From Acidiflorens sp049589875 (GTDB lineage: Bacteria > Acidobacteriota > Terriglobia > Terriglobales > Acidobacteriaceae), in contig JBAWBR010000034.1 in the NCBI GenBank assembly GCA_049589875.1, forward strand, positions 14,793 to 78,792: a DNA stretch of 64,000 bases, read 5' to 3'. Shown here one piece after another: positions 1 through 9,446 of this stretch. Numbering within the stretch: the first letter of the stretch is position 1; every line of letters begins with the position of its first letter. The notes under the pieces are model-generated. The model saw only the letters and a list, made by a program, of their open reading frames with translations. It made no database searches and was not told where the DNA came from. The position numbers and the translations under genes are program-made.

Positions 1-1032
1 ATCGGCTGAATGCTCGCGGATGTAGGCGCAGAGGCTCTTCACGTTCTCCACCGGCGTTTCTTGGAGGATCCCGTGGCCTAGATTAAAGATGTGGCCGGGG
101 CGACCGGCCGCCTGGCGAAGAATTTCTTCGGCGCGCGATTTGATTTCTTTCCAATCGGCGAAGAGGAGGACGGGATCGAGATTGCCCTGAACCGCTCCTT
201 TGTTGCCGAGCGCCTGCCAGCCGGTGTCGAGAGGAATGCGCCAGTCGAGGCCGATGACTTCCGCTCCCGTTTCCTGCATTGACGGAAGCAGCGTGGAGCT
301 ATCGGTGCCGAAATAAATTATAGGGACGCCGGACTTCTGCAGGCGCTTCACCAGGTCGGTCACGTGGGGCAGAACATAGCGGCGATAGTCTTCGACGCTC
401 AGGCAGCCGACCCAGCTGTCGAAAATCTGGATGGTGTCGGCTCCGGCGCGAACCTGCTCGGCGGAATATTCGGCGGTGACGGCCACGAGTTTGGTCATGA
501 GCTCGTTCCACACGGCGGGAGCGGAGTACATCATCTTTTTTGTGTGAAGGTAATTGCGCGAGCCACCGCCTTCAATCATGTAACTGGCGAGCGTGAAAGG
601 CGCCCCGCAGAAGCCGATTACCGGCAGGCTGTCGCCGAAATGCTTGCAGACGAGTTTGATGGCTTCGGAAACATAACCAAGCTCGGCGGCGTGGTCGGTG
701 CGAAGCCGCGTAACGTCTTCGGCGGTGCGAACTGGCTTCTCGATTTTGGGGCCTTCTCCCGCAGCGAAATGAAAGGGCAGGCCCATGACTTCGAGAGGGA
801 GAAGAAGGTCGGCGAAGATGATGGCGGAATCGACCTTCAATATTTCGGCGGCTTCGATGGTGACTTGTGCCGCAATCTTGGGATTCTTGCAGATTTCAAT
901 CAGCGAGTATTCTTTGCGGATGGCGCGGTATTCGGCCATGTAGCGTCCAGCCTGGCGCATGAGCCAGATGGGAGTGCGTTCGGTAGATTGGGCCTTACAG
1001 GCGCGGACAAAGAGAGAGTTGGGAGCGGACAT
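1..1032 (-). CDS. hemE: Uroporphyrinogen decarboxylase HemE (3' end outside window)
   Basis: Cytosolic enzyme that removes four acetate carboxyl groups from uroporphyrinogen III to give coproporphyrinogen III in heme synthesis. The minus-strand frame from ATG at 1032 stays open to the window edge (344 codons), so only the last few C-terminal residues are missing. The N-terminal region carries the family signature with the RQAGRYM motif (residues about 26-32), then IIFADLLLP, which holds the conserved catalytic-site aspartate, GFCGAPFTLASYM in the middle, and the C-terminal GHIFNLGHGI stretch. No frameshift is seen. The 5' neighbour (1207-1554) is on the other strand, so hemE has its own promoter in 1033-1206. 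Together with ctaB at 35826-36773 it fits an organism that makes heme for the cytochromes in this window. Confidence 0.95.
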   Translation of the reverse strand, partial: MSAPNSLFVRACKAQSTERTPIWLMRQAGRYMAEYRAIRKEYSLIEICKNPKIAAQVTIEAAEILKVDSAIIFADLLLPLEVMGLPFHFAAGEGPKIEKPVRTAEDVTRLRTDHAAELGYVSEAIKLVCKHFGDSLPVIGFCGAPFTLASYMIEGGGSRNYLHTKKMMYSAPAVWNELMTKLVAVTAEYSAEQVRAGADTIQIFDSWVGCLSVEDYRRYVLPHVTDLVKRLQKSGVPIIYFGTDSSTLLPSMQETGAEVIGLDWRIPLDTGWQALGNKGAVQGNLDPVLLFADWKEIKSRAEEILRQAAGRPGHIFNLGHGILQETPVENVKSLCAYIREHSAD

Positions 1033-1206
1033 GAACCTTCCAATTTAGCATTTTAGAGCGCGGGACGGCTGCCACGCGCTCGCATGAAACCTTGCTATTT
1101 TCGCGTGGGAGCGAACTGCCGCATGTGATGGCCGTCACCCAAGACGCGGACGCTGGAACTGGGAGTATCTTAAACTTAGGCATCGGAGTCGTGCTTTGGG
1201 AGAACC

Positions 1207-1554
1207 GTGGGCGCATTCATTTTCTTCGCATTTTTCGTTGTCGCGCTTCTGATTTGCACGCCTCGATCGGAGCGCGTGCTGGCGCTTTCGACCATGCTCG
1301 TGGTTGGAGCCGGCCTCTGGCTGGCGGTAAGGATTCATCTGCACGGCATTCTTGGGAGCTTGGTTGGCGATGTGGTCGCGCTCTTCTGGGAATATCGTAA
1401 CGAGCTAGTACTGGCGCTGGGTGCGGCGGTCGTGCTCATCGTGCCAATTCTGATGATTTACGTTGGCCTTTTGGATCGACTTAGTGGTGACTCAATAGCG
1501 CAAAAGGGAAGTCGCGCGACTGACTCTGTGGGCCGTGCACGAAATAAAAAGTAA
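1207..1554 (+). CDS. Small hypothetical membrane protein
   Basis: A 115-residue frame with three hydrophobic stretches (about residues 2-18, 26-45 and 66-88) followed by a polar, basic C-terminal tail rich in Arg, Lys, Ser and Gly. The start is GTG at 1207, with no strong ribosome binding site in front, so the exact N-terminus is uncertain. I do not recognise a family. The segment order (three helices, short loops, charged tail) looks like a real inner-membrane protein, but other frames are open over part of the same stretch (1092-1400), and this could be chance. It stands alone between hemE and the efflux operon, on the same strand as the latter and about 200 bases upstream. Confidence 0.45.
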   Translation: MGAFIFFAFFVVALLICTPRSERVLALSTMLVVGAGLWLAVRIHLHGILGSLVGDVVALFWEYRNELVLALGAAVVLIVPILMIYVGLLDRLSGDSIAQKGSRATDSVGRARNKK

Positions 1555-1762
1555 CAACATAACACTCGCCGAGACGGGGCTTGGCATCTATGTTGAGCGA
1601 GATTCGTGGTTGATAGTTCCGCTGCCTTTTACACGACTTTACGCTGCACTGCGGATGGATGAGCCATAATAATGGTTTGGTAGTTCCGGCGCGGATGTTA
1701 CTGCCGGAAGGCTTCGTGCCAGTTCTAAAAAAAGAGAAGATTTAATTCGAACTAATCCTACG

Positions 1763-3052
1763 ATGACCGACCAAGTCTCCCACACGCCACTGCCACCCGA
1801 TCTGCCACCACCAAACCGTGAATCCGCACCGGCGGAGGAGCCAAAACCGAAGCGCCGCGCGTGGATATGGATCATCGTCCTGCTCGTCTTTGGACTGGTG
1901 TTCTGGTGGGTGATCGCCCGAAATAATTCCGCATCGACAAAGCCCACGGGCCGGGCTGGTCCTGGCGGACCGGTTACAGCGACCTCCGTTAAGGCATCGA
2001 AAGGTGACATCGGAGTCTATCTCTCAGCGATTGGCACGGTGACGCCTGTGTATACAGATTCGATTGTAAGCCAGGTCACCGGGCAGGTGGTGAAGGTGCA
2101 TTATCGCGAGGGCCAGCTGGTGAAAACCGGCGACCCGCTGGTGGATATCGATCCGCGGCCGTATGAAGCGACATTGAAGCAGGCCGAGGGAATATTGGAC
2201 CGCGATACTCATCTGCTGGAGCAAGCCAAGATGGACCTGGACCGCTATCAGGCCGCATGGGCGCGCAATGCAATTGCGAAGCAGCAGTTGGACGACCAGG
2301 ACAAGCTGGTGCTGCAGGATCAGGGCACAGTCAAGAACGATCAGGGCACGGTGGATTATGACCGCGTGCAGGTGGGATTCTGCCACATTGTCGCTCCCAT
2401 TACCGGACGAGTCGGCCTGCGGCTGGTGGATCCCGGTAATGTAGTGACTGCTGGCGGAGGAACGACTCTGGCTGTGATCACGCAACTACAGCCGATTACG
2501 GTGGTGTTTACGATCTCGGAGGACAATCTGCAACAGGTGCTGGGCCAGATGCACAAGGCGCAGTCTTTGACAGTGCAGGCGATGGATCGCGCGCAGTTGA
2601 AATTGATTGCCACGGGCAAGTTGCTCACGACGGATAACCTCATCGACACAACGACCGGCACAGTGAAGATGCGCGCCGTGTTCGATAACAAGAACAATGC
2701 GCTGTTTCCGAATCAGTTTGTGAACACGCGGCTGCTGGTGAATACACTCCATGATGTGACACTGGTGGATTCCTCCGCCATTCAGCACAACGGGACGCAA
2801 GCCTATGTCTGGGTGATTCAGAACGGTGCGGCGCAGCAACGTAACGTAACTACGGGAGTCACGGACAACGGTGTGACGGAAGTGACTGGATTGAATCCCG
2901 GCGAGGAGGTGGCCGACAGCAGCTTTGAAAAACTTCAGAATGGCGCCAAGGTGAATGTAGTGCAGCAGCAGACAGGCCAACGCGGGCAGCAGCAACAGCA
3001 GGCTCCGCAAAACACTCCACAAGGCGGGCAACCGGAGAAGAAGACGCCTTGA
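1763..3052 (+). CDS. RND efflux periplasmic adaptor (MdtA-like membrane fusion protein)
   Basis: Periplasmic adaptor subunit of a tripartite RND pump, linking the inner-membrane permeases to the outer-membrane channel. The 429-residue product has a proline-rich cytoplasmic N-terminus, a single membrane anchor (about residues 34-53), then a biotinyl-lipoyl-like half motif (VKVHYREGQLVKTGDPLVDID), an alpha-hairpin, the second lipoyl half around PITGRVGLRLVDPGNVV, and beta-barrel and membrane-proximal domains. The C-terminus is Gln/Gly/Pro-rich low complexity. It is the first gene of a four-gene operon, and its TGA overlaps the next start (TTGA). The order adaptor, permease, permease, outer-membrane factor resembles the MdtABC layout, where two different permeases assemble together. 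Substrates cannot be read from sequence. Confidence 0.93.
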   Translation: MTDQVSHTPLPPDLPPPNRESAPAEEPKPKRRAWIWIIVLLVFGLVFWWVIARNNSASTKPTGRAGPGGPVTATSVKASKGDIGVYLSAIGTVTPVYTDSIVSQVTGQVVKVHYREGQLVKTGDPLVDIDPRPYEATLKQAEGILDRDTHLLEQAKMDLDRYQAAWARNAIAKQQLDDQDKLVLQDQGTVKNDQGTVDYDRVQVGFCHIVAPITGRVGLRLVDPGNVVTAGGGTTLAVITQLQPITVVFTISEDNLQQVLGQMHKAQSLTVQAMDRAQLKLIATGKLLTTDNLIDTTTGTVKMRAVFDNKNNALFPNQFVNTRLLVNTLHDVTLVDSSAIQHNGTQAYVWVIQNGAAQQRNVTTGVTDNGVTEVTGLNPGEEVADSSFEKLQNGAKVNVVQQQTGQRGQQQQQAPQNTPQGGQPEKKTP

Positions 3053-6000
3053 GTCCCTCTCGGCCATTTATTCTGCGGCCGGTCGCAACGTCATTGCTGA
3101 TGGCTGCGATCATGCTGGCGGGGATTGTCTCGTATAAACAGCTGCCGGTGTCCGCGCTGCCACAGGTGGATTATCCGACCATTCAGGTTCTTACCTTTTA
3201 TCCAGGAGCGAGTCCCGATGTGACGGCCACCACCGTGACTGCGCCGCTGGAGCGGCAATTCGGCCAGTTGCAAGGGCTGAGCCAGATGACTTCGACCAGC
3301 TCTGGCGGGGTTTCCGTGGTGGTGTTGCAATTTGTTCTGACCTTGCAAATTGACGTGGCCGAAGAAGAAGTGCAATCGGCCATCAATGCGGCGCAGAGTC
3401 TTCTGCCTTCCAACCTGCCGACGCCTCCCATTTACAGCAAGACAAATCCGGCCGATGCGCCGGTGCTGACGCTAGCTATAACGTCCGACACAATTCCGCT
3501 TTCGAAAGTTGAAGACCTGGTCGATACGCGGCTGGCACCGAAGATTTCACAGCTCAGTGGCGTGGGGTTGGTAACTATTGGTGGAGGCCAAAAACCGGCA
3601 GTTCGCATTCAGGCGAATCCGGTTGCTCTGGCGTCGTACGGAATTGATTTGGAGTCGCTGCGCACGGCTTTGACGCAGACAAGCGTCAATGCGGCCAAAG
3701 GCAATTTTGACGGGCCACGGCAGGATTACCAGATCGATGCCAACGATCAGCTCGTTACGAGCGGCGATTATAGCGACGTAGTGGTGGCATACCGCAACGG
3801 CGCTCCCGTTTTTCTGCATAGCGTAGCCAAGGTCGTCGATGGGGCGGAAAACTCGAATCAAGCGGCGTGGATGAACCTGACGCCCGCAGTGATTCTCAAT
3901 ATTCAAAGGCAGCCCGGTGCGAACACCATCACGGTTGTCACAAGCATTGAGAAACTGCTTCCGCAGCTCGAAGCCAATCTTCCGGCCAGCATCAACGTTA
4001 CGAAGCTCACCGATTTGACGACCAGCATTCAATCGTCTGTGGACGATGTCGAATTTGAATTGCTGCTGACCGTCGGGCTGGTTGTGCTTGTCATTTTCCT
4101 GTTCTTGCGCAGTTGGAAAGCAACGATTATCCCGAGCGTGGCCGTTCCGCTGTCGCTGGTGGGAACGCTTGCGGTGATGTACCTGCTCGGCTACAGCCTG
4201 GATAATCTGTCATTGATGGCGTTGACCATTTCCACAGGTTTCGTAGTGGATGACGCCATCGTGATGATTGAAAACATTTCGCGCTTTCTTGAAGAAGGCG
4301 ACCGTCCCATGCAGGCTGCGCTGAAGGGCGCAGAGCAAATTGGCTTCACGATTGTTTCGCTGACCGTGTCGCTGATTGCTGTGTTGATTCCGCTTCTTTT
4401 CATGGGAGATGTGGTCGGACGGTTATTCCGCGAGTTTGCCGTGACGCTGGCGGTGACAATCGTGATCTCAGCCGTTGTATCGCTGACGCTGACGCCGATG
4501 ATGTGCGCGCGCATCCTGAGACACACGCCGGAATCGCAGCAAGGGAAGTTTTATCGCTGGTCGGAGCATGTGTTTGAACGCATGATTGCCTTCTACGGCC
4601 GCACCCTTAAAGTGGTGTTGCGCTATCAGACGATCACTCTACTGGTTGCGCTGGGCACGCTGATTCTCACGATTGTTCTCTACATCGCGATTCCCAAGGG
4701 ATTTTTTCCAGTACAGGATACCGGCGTGATTCAGGGCATCTCGCAGGCACCGGAAACGGTTTCTTTTGCTGCCATGAGCGAGAAACAGCAGGAGGTCGCG
4801 AAGATAATTCTCCAGGACCCGGCGGTAGAAAGCCTGTCGTCGTTTATCGGGGTGGACGGCACGAACACAACTTTGAACTCCGGGCGGTTTTCAATCAATT
4901 TGAAGCCGCTGAGCGCGCGCGGTCTGAGCGCGTCGGACGTGATACGGCGGCTGCAGCCGAAGCTGCACGATCAGGTGCAGAATTTTCAGATCTACATGCA
5001 GCCGATCCAGGACATTACGGTGGATGACCGCGTGAGCCGCACGCAATATCAGTACACGCTCGAAGATCCCGATGTGAATGAGCTGAACCAATGGACCGAT
5101 AAATTTCTCGCGCAGATGAAAAAAATGCCCGAAGTTGAGGACCTGGCGACCGATCAGCAGACGGGCGGTCTTGCAGTGTCGCTGAACATCGATCGGGTGA
5201 CGGCTTCGCGGCTGGGCATTGCAACTTCGACCATCGACAACGCGCTCTACGATGCCTTTGGCCAACGCCAAATCAGCACCATGTACACGCAACTTAACCA
5301 GTACCACGTAATTCTGGAGGCGCTGCCAAACTTTCAAACCAGTCCGGATAAGTTGCAGTCGATTTTTCTTCAGTCGAATGCTTCTTCGGCGGCGACGGGT
5401 TCGGGCGCGGCGACGTCGTTTTCGTCATCGAGTTCGGCTTCCGCCGGCTCGAATGCGGTGACTGAATCGGCGCAATACACGCCGACGCCGGGACAGTCGC
5501 TGCTTGCGCCAGTACAAACCGCTCTGGCGAAGACGACCGTTACCTCGAACGTTACCAGCAGTTCGCAGCCGGCAAATACCGTGCCGTTGGACGCTTTCAC
5601 GCATTTGTCACTCACGCGCGAGCCGCTCACCGTCACTCATCAAGGACAATTTCCCGCAGTCACGATTTCCTTTAACCTCGCGCCCAAAGCCTCGCTCGGC
5701 ACGGCCATCAGCAAGATCGACAAAATGGCTAAGGATTTTAGTCCGCCCGCCAGCCTGCAGGCGGATTTTCAGGGAACGGCTGCCTCGTTTCGCAACTCAT
5801 TGTCGAATGAATCGCTGTTGATTCTGGCAGCACTAGTCACGGTCTACATAGTGCTGGGTGTTTTATATGAAAGCTTCATCCATCCCATTACGATTCTCTC
5901 GACGCTGCCTTCGGCCGGTGTGGGTGCGTTGCTGGCGCTCATGCTATTCGGTCAGGATCTCAGCGTGGTGGCGATCATCGGCATCATTCTTTTGATTGGC

Positions 6001-6351
6001 ATCGTAAAGAAGAACGGCATTATGATTGTGGACTTCGCGCTGGAAGCGGAGCGCAAACACGGCAAGAATTCCACCGACGCCATCTACGAGGCGAGCCTAC
6101 TGCGTTTCCGTCCCATCATGATGACGACCATGGCGGCGCTGCTTGGCGGATTGCCGCTCGCGTTCGGACGAGGATTGGGATCGGAACTGCGCAGGCCGCT
6201 CGGCATCGCGATGGTTGGAGGCCTGCTCTTGAGCCAGGTGCTCACTCTCTACACCACGCCGGTTATTTACATCTTCTTCGACAAGATTGCGCAGCGCTTC
6301 TCACATGGCGCACATTCTGGCGAAGGCGCACCGCAGCCCGAGGGAGCATGA
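3049..6351 (+). CDS. RND efflux permease, MdtB-like, with Ser/Thr-rich insertion
   Basis: Proton-driven inner-membrane efflux permease of 1100 residues. It begins at TTG 3049 and overlaps the adaptor stop by four bases. The first membrane helix (FILRPVATSLLMAAIML) and the large periplasmic domains are intact. The proton-relay residues are present: the Asp pair in GFVVDDAIVMIEN (helix 4) and the Lys in LIGIVKKNGIMIVDF (helix 10). It is about 70 residues longer than its partner, because an extra Ser/Thr/Ala-rich stretch sits at about residues 777-843 (nucleotides about 5375-5580) in the second periplasmic domain, between the usual beta strand and the VPLDAF motif. The rest aligns by eye with the downstream permease. 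A heteromeric MdtB/MdtC-type transporter is inferred. Confidence 0.93.
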   Translation: MSPSRPFILRPVATSLLMAAIMLAGIVSYKQLPVSALPQVDYPTIQVLTFYPGASPDVTATTVTAPLERQFGQLQGLSQMTSTSSGGVSVVVLQFVLTLQIDVAEEEVQSAINAAQSLLPSNLPTPPIYSKTNPADAPVLTLAITSDTIPLSKVEDLVDTRLAPKISQLSGVGLVTIGGGQKPAVRIQANPVALASYGIDLESLRTALTQTSVNAAKGNFDGPRQDYQIDANDQLVTSGDYSDVVVAYRNGAPVFLHSVAKVVDGAENSNQAAWMNLTPAVILNIQRQPGANTITVVTSIEKLLPQLEANLPASINVTKLTDLTTSIQSSVDDVEFELLLTVGLVVLVIFLFLRSWKATIIPSVAVPLSLVGTLAVMYLLGYSLDNLSLMALTISTGFVVDDAIVMIENISRFLEEGDRPMQAALKGAEQIGFTIVSLTVSLIAVLIPLLFMGDVVGRLFREFAVTLAVTIVISAVVSLTLTPMMCARILRHTPESQQGKFYRWSEHVFERMIAFYGRTLKVVLRYQTITLLVALGTLILTIVLYIAIPKGFFPVQDTGVIQGISQAPETVSFAAMSEKQQEVAKIILQDPAVESLSSFIGVDGTNTTLNSGRFSINLKPLSARGLSASDVIRRLQPKLHDQVQNFQIYMQPIQDITVDDRVSRTQYQYTLEDPDVNELNQWTDKFLAQMKKMPEVEDLATDQQTGGLAVSLNIDRVTASRLGIATSTIDNALYDAFGQRQISTMYTQLNQYHVILEALPNFQTSPDKLQSIFLQSNASSAATGSGAATSFSSSSSASAGSNAVTESAQYTPTPGQSLLAPVQTALAKTTVTSNVTSSSQPANTVPLDAFTHLSLTREPLTVTHQGQFPAVTISFNLAPKASLGTAISKIDKMAKDFSPPASLQADFQGTAASFRNSLSNESLLILAALVTVYIVLGVLYESFIHPITILSTLPSAGVGALLALMLFGQDLSVVAIIGIILLIGIVKKNGIMIVDFALEAERKHGKNSTDAIYEASLLRFRPIMMTTMAALLGGLPLAFGRGLGSELRRPLGIAMVGGLLLSQVLTLYTTPVIYIFFDKIAQRFSHGAHSGEGAPQPEGA

Positions 6352-9300
6352 GTCTTTCGACTCCATTTATTCAGCGGCCGGTCGCGACCACTCTTCTGAC
6401 GATCGCGATCGGAATCGCTGGCGCGATTGCTTATACCGTGCTGCCTGCGTCGCCGCTGCCCCAGGTTGACTTTCCGACTATCAATATCAACACCGGACTG
6501 CCTGGTGCGAGCGCCGAGATTATGGCGTCATCGGTGGCGACGCCGCTGGAACGGCAGCTTGGCCACATCGCGGGCATCACGGAAATGACATCGTCCAGTT
6601 CGCTGGGCAGCACAAACATTACCATCCAGTTCGACCTGAGCCGCAACATCGACGGCGCGGCGCGCGACGTGGAAGCCGCCATCAACGCGGCGCGAACTTA
6701 TCTGCCGGCTAACCTGCCGTCCAATCCGACATACCGCAAGGTAAATCCGGCGGATGCGCCGATCATGATTCTGGCCCTGACTTCCGACGTCTATAACAAA
6801 GGGCAAATGTATGATGCGGCGTCGACGGTGCTGGCGCAGCGCATCTCGCAGCTCTCAGGAGTGGGGCAGGTAGCCGTGGGGGGTGCGTCTTCACCGGCTG
6901 TGCGCGTGGAGTTGAATCCCACGCAGATGAACAGTTACAGGATTTCGTTCGCCGAAGTCGAGAATGCGCTGCGCCTGGATAATGCCCACCTTGCGCTGGG
7001 CCAGATTGCGAATGGTAATTCCAGCGCCGACATCGTCACTAACGATCAAATGTCGGTCGCTGCCGACTATCAGCCGCTTATTGTGGGTCAACATAACGGT
7101 ACGGCTGTGCGGCTTTCGGATATTGCAAGCGTAGTGGACTCGGTGCAAAACGTACGCAATGCCGGATACATGGATGGCAAGCCGTCGGTCACGATCATTA
7201 TTTTCCGGCAGCCGGGAGCGAACATTATCGATACGGTGGACCACGTAAAGGCCGCGATTCCATCGTTAAAAGCGTCGATTCCTTCCGCCATCGAAATTGT
7301 AAGCGTCTTCGACCGGACAACCACAATCCGCGCCAGCCTGAGTGATGTGGAGCGGTCGCTGGTGGTGTCGGTGATTCTGGTTGTGTTGGTTGTGTTCGTC
7401 TTTCTACGCAATTTTCGCGCCACGCTGATTCCGAGCGTTGCCGTACCTGTTTCGCTGGTCGGCACATTTGCCGTGATGTATTTGTGCGGCTACAGCCTGG
7501 ACAATCTCTCGCTGATGGCCCTGACCATCTCCACCGGGTTTGTGGTCGATGACGCGATCGTGGTCATGGAGAATATCTCGCGGCACCTGGAAGCGGGAAT
7601 GGAGCCGATGGCAGCGGCTTTGCAGGGAGCGCGCGAAATCGGCTTCACCGTATTTTCCATCAGCGTTTCGCTGATTGCCGTGTTTATTCCGATTCTGCTG
7701 ATGGGCGGAATTGTGGGGCGTTTATTCCGCGAATTTGCGGTTACGCTCTCAACGGCCATCGCCGTTTCGATGGTGATCTCGCTGACCACAACTCCAATGA
7801 TGTGCGCTCATCTGCTCAAGACCCATGGCGAAGAAAAGCATGGCTGGCTTTATCGTCGCAATGAAGATGCTTTTAACTGGGTATTAGAGCGATATCGCCG
7901 CAGCCTGCATTGGGTTCTCGACAATTGGGTGATGGTGCTGATCGTTCTGGTGCTGGTGATTGCGCTGAACGTGATTGTGATGATTCGAATCCCGAAGGGT
8001 TTTTTCCCGCAGCAAGACACGGGCGCAATTGTGGGTGCGGTTCAGGGTCCGCAGGATGCGTCGTTCCCGCTGATGGAAGACTCGGTTCTGCAGTTGGTGG
8101 ATGTGATCAAGGCCGATCCGGCGGTGTACCACGTGAACGCTTACACCGGCGGCGGGGCTTTGAATACGGGATTCATCTATATTGCGCTCAAGCCGCTGAA
8201 GGAACGAAAAATAAGTGCGGCCGACATTATCAACCGTCTGCGCCCGAAGATGAACCGGCTGCCGGTCGCGCAGGCATTCTTGCAGGCGGCGCAGGATATA
8301 CGCATTGGCGGCCGGGCCAGCGCGGCGTTATATCAGTACACGATTCAAGCCGACAATGTGGACGATCTAAATAAGTGGGGACCCATCCTGCTGGCCAACA
8401 TGAAAAAGATACATGGGCTACAGGACGTAAACTCAGATCAGCAAAATGGCGGGCTCCAATCCTATGTGTCTTACGATAGAACCGCGGCGGCTCAGGTTGG
8501 CCTTACTCCTCAGCTACTCGATTCGACTTTATACAGCGCGTTCGGGCAGGAAGAAACATCCGTCATATTCAAGCCGCTCAATCAGTACTATGTGATCCTG
8601 GAAGTGGCGCCGCCTTATTGGCAATCGCCGGCGGGACTGAAGAATATTTATCTTCCCAATGGCAGCGGGCTGGTGCCGCTCAACACCGTCGCGAAATTTC
8701 AAACCAATACGGCGCCGTTATCCGTTGCGCACTCGGGGCTGTTTCCGTCAGTGACTGTATCGTTCAACCTTGCTGACGGTTTGGCGCTTAGCGATGCAGT
8801 ACGATTGATTTCCCAGATGGAGGAAAGGCTGGGGACCCCTTCCACTATTCATGGCTATTTCGCCGGCACATTGCAGGCGTATCAGGATTCATTAAGCACG
8901 GAGCCGATCCTGATCTTTACTGCGCTGCTGGCTGTTTATATCGTGCTCGGCATTCTGTATGAGAGCCTGGTGCATCCCCTGACCATCATCTCCACGCTGC
9001 CATCGGCCAGTGTGGGCGCAATGCTGGCGTTGATGATTTTTCACAACGACCTCAACGTGATTTCCATTATCGGCATTGTGCTATTGATCGGGATCGTAAA
9101 AAAGAACGCAATTATGATGATTGATTTTGCCCTCCAAGCGGAGCGCGAGCAGGGCATGTCTACGTATGACGCGATCTTTACGGCCTGTGTACTGCGCTTC
9201 CGTCCCATTCTGATGACTACAATGGCCGCACTGTTCGGAGCGCTGCCACTCGCCTTTGGCACGGGCACCGGGTCTGAATTGCGGCGGCCGCTTGGACTTT

Positions 9301-9446
9301 CCATTGTCGGCGGTCTCATCGTCAGTCAGATGCTGACACTTTATACGACGCCGGTTGTCTACCTGTCCCTGGATAGGCTGCGGCTCTGGGTGCTGGGGAA
9401 AGAGCGGGATACATTCGCGCCGCAATCCGAGGAGGGCACGGCATGA
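6348..9446 (+). CDS. RND efflux permease, MdtC-like
   Basis: Second inner-membrane permease of the pump, 1032 residues, which is the usual RND length. It starts at ATG 6348, overlapping the upstream stop (ATGA). It keeps the helix-4 Asp pair in GFVVDDAIVVMEN and the helix-10 Lys in GIVKKNAIMMIDF, plus the IPKGFFPQQDTG motif at the start of the second half. It lacks the Ser/Thr-rich insert of its neighbour. The two permeases are clearly paralogous (same STLPSA.VGA motif, same closing LTLYTTPVVY). Tandem paralogues in one operon are typical of MdtBC-type heterotrimers, in which one subunit moves drug and the other protons. That division of work is inference here. Confidence 0.94.
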   Translation: MSLSTPFIQRPVATTLLTIAIGIAGAIAYTVLPASPLPQVDFPTININTGLPGASAEIMASSVATPLERQLGHIAGITEMTSSSSLGSTNITIQFDLSRNIDGAARDVEAAINAARTYLPANLPSNPTYRKVNPADAPIMILALTSDVYNKGQMYDAASTVLAQRISQLSGVGQVAVGGASSPAVRVELNPTQMNSYRISFAEVENALRLDNAHLALGQIANGNSSADIVTNDQMSVAADYQPLIVGQHNGTAVRLSDIASVVDSVQNVRNAGYMDGKPSVTIIIFRQPGANIIDTVDHVKAAIPSLKASIPSAIEIVSVFDRTTTIRASLSDVERSLVVSVILVVLVVFVFLRNFRATLIPSVAVPVSLVGTFAVMYLCGYSLDNLSLMALTISTGFVVDDAIVVMENISRHLEAGMEPMAAALQGAREIGFTVFSISVSLIAVFIPILLMGGIVGRLFREFAVTLSTAIAVSMVISLTTTPMMCAHLLKTHGEEKHGWLYRRNEDAFNWVLERYRRSLHWVLDNWVMVLIVLVLVIALNVIVMIRIPKGFFPQQDTGAIVGAVQGPQDASFPLMEDSVLQLVDVIKADPAVYHVNAYTGGGALNTGFIYIALKPLKERKISAADIINRLRPKMNRLPVAQAFLQAAQDIRIGGRASAALYQYTIQADNVDDLNKWGPILLANMKKIHGLQDVNSDQQNGGLQSYVSYDRTAAAQVGLTPQLLDSTLYSAFGQEETSVIFKPLNQYYVILEVAPPYWQSPAGLKNIYLPNGSGLVPLNTVAKFQTNTAPLSVAHSGLFPSVTVSFNLADGLALSDAVRLISQMEERLGTPSTIHGYFAGTLQAYQDSLSTEPILIFTALLAVYIVLGILYESLVHPLTIISTLPSASVGAMLALMIFHNDLNVISIIGIVLLIGIVKKNAIMMIDFALQAEREQGMSTYDAIFTACVLRFRPILMTTMAALFGALPLAFGTGTGSELRRPLGLSIVGGLIVSQMLTLYTTPVVYLSLDRLRLWVLGKERDTFAPQSEEGTA

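Noticed and set aside
364..1056. 230-codon plus-strand frame opposite hemE
   Set aside because: The minus strand encodes a clear HemE with all motifs; this is its shadow.
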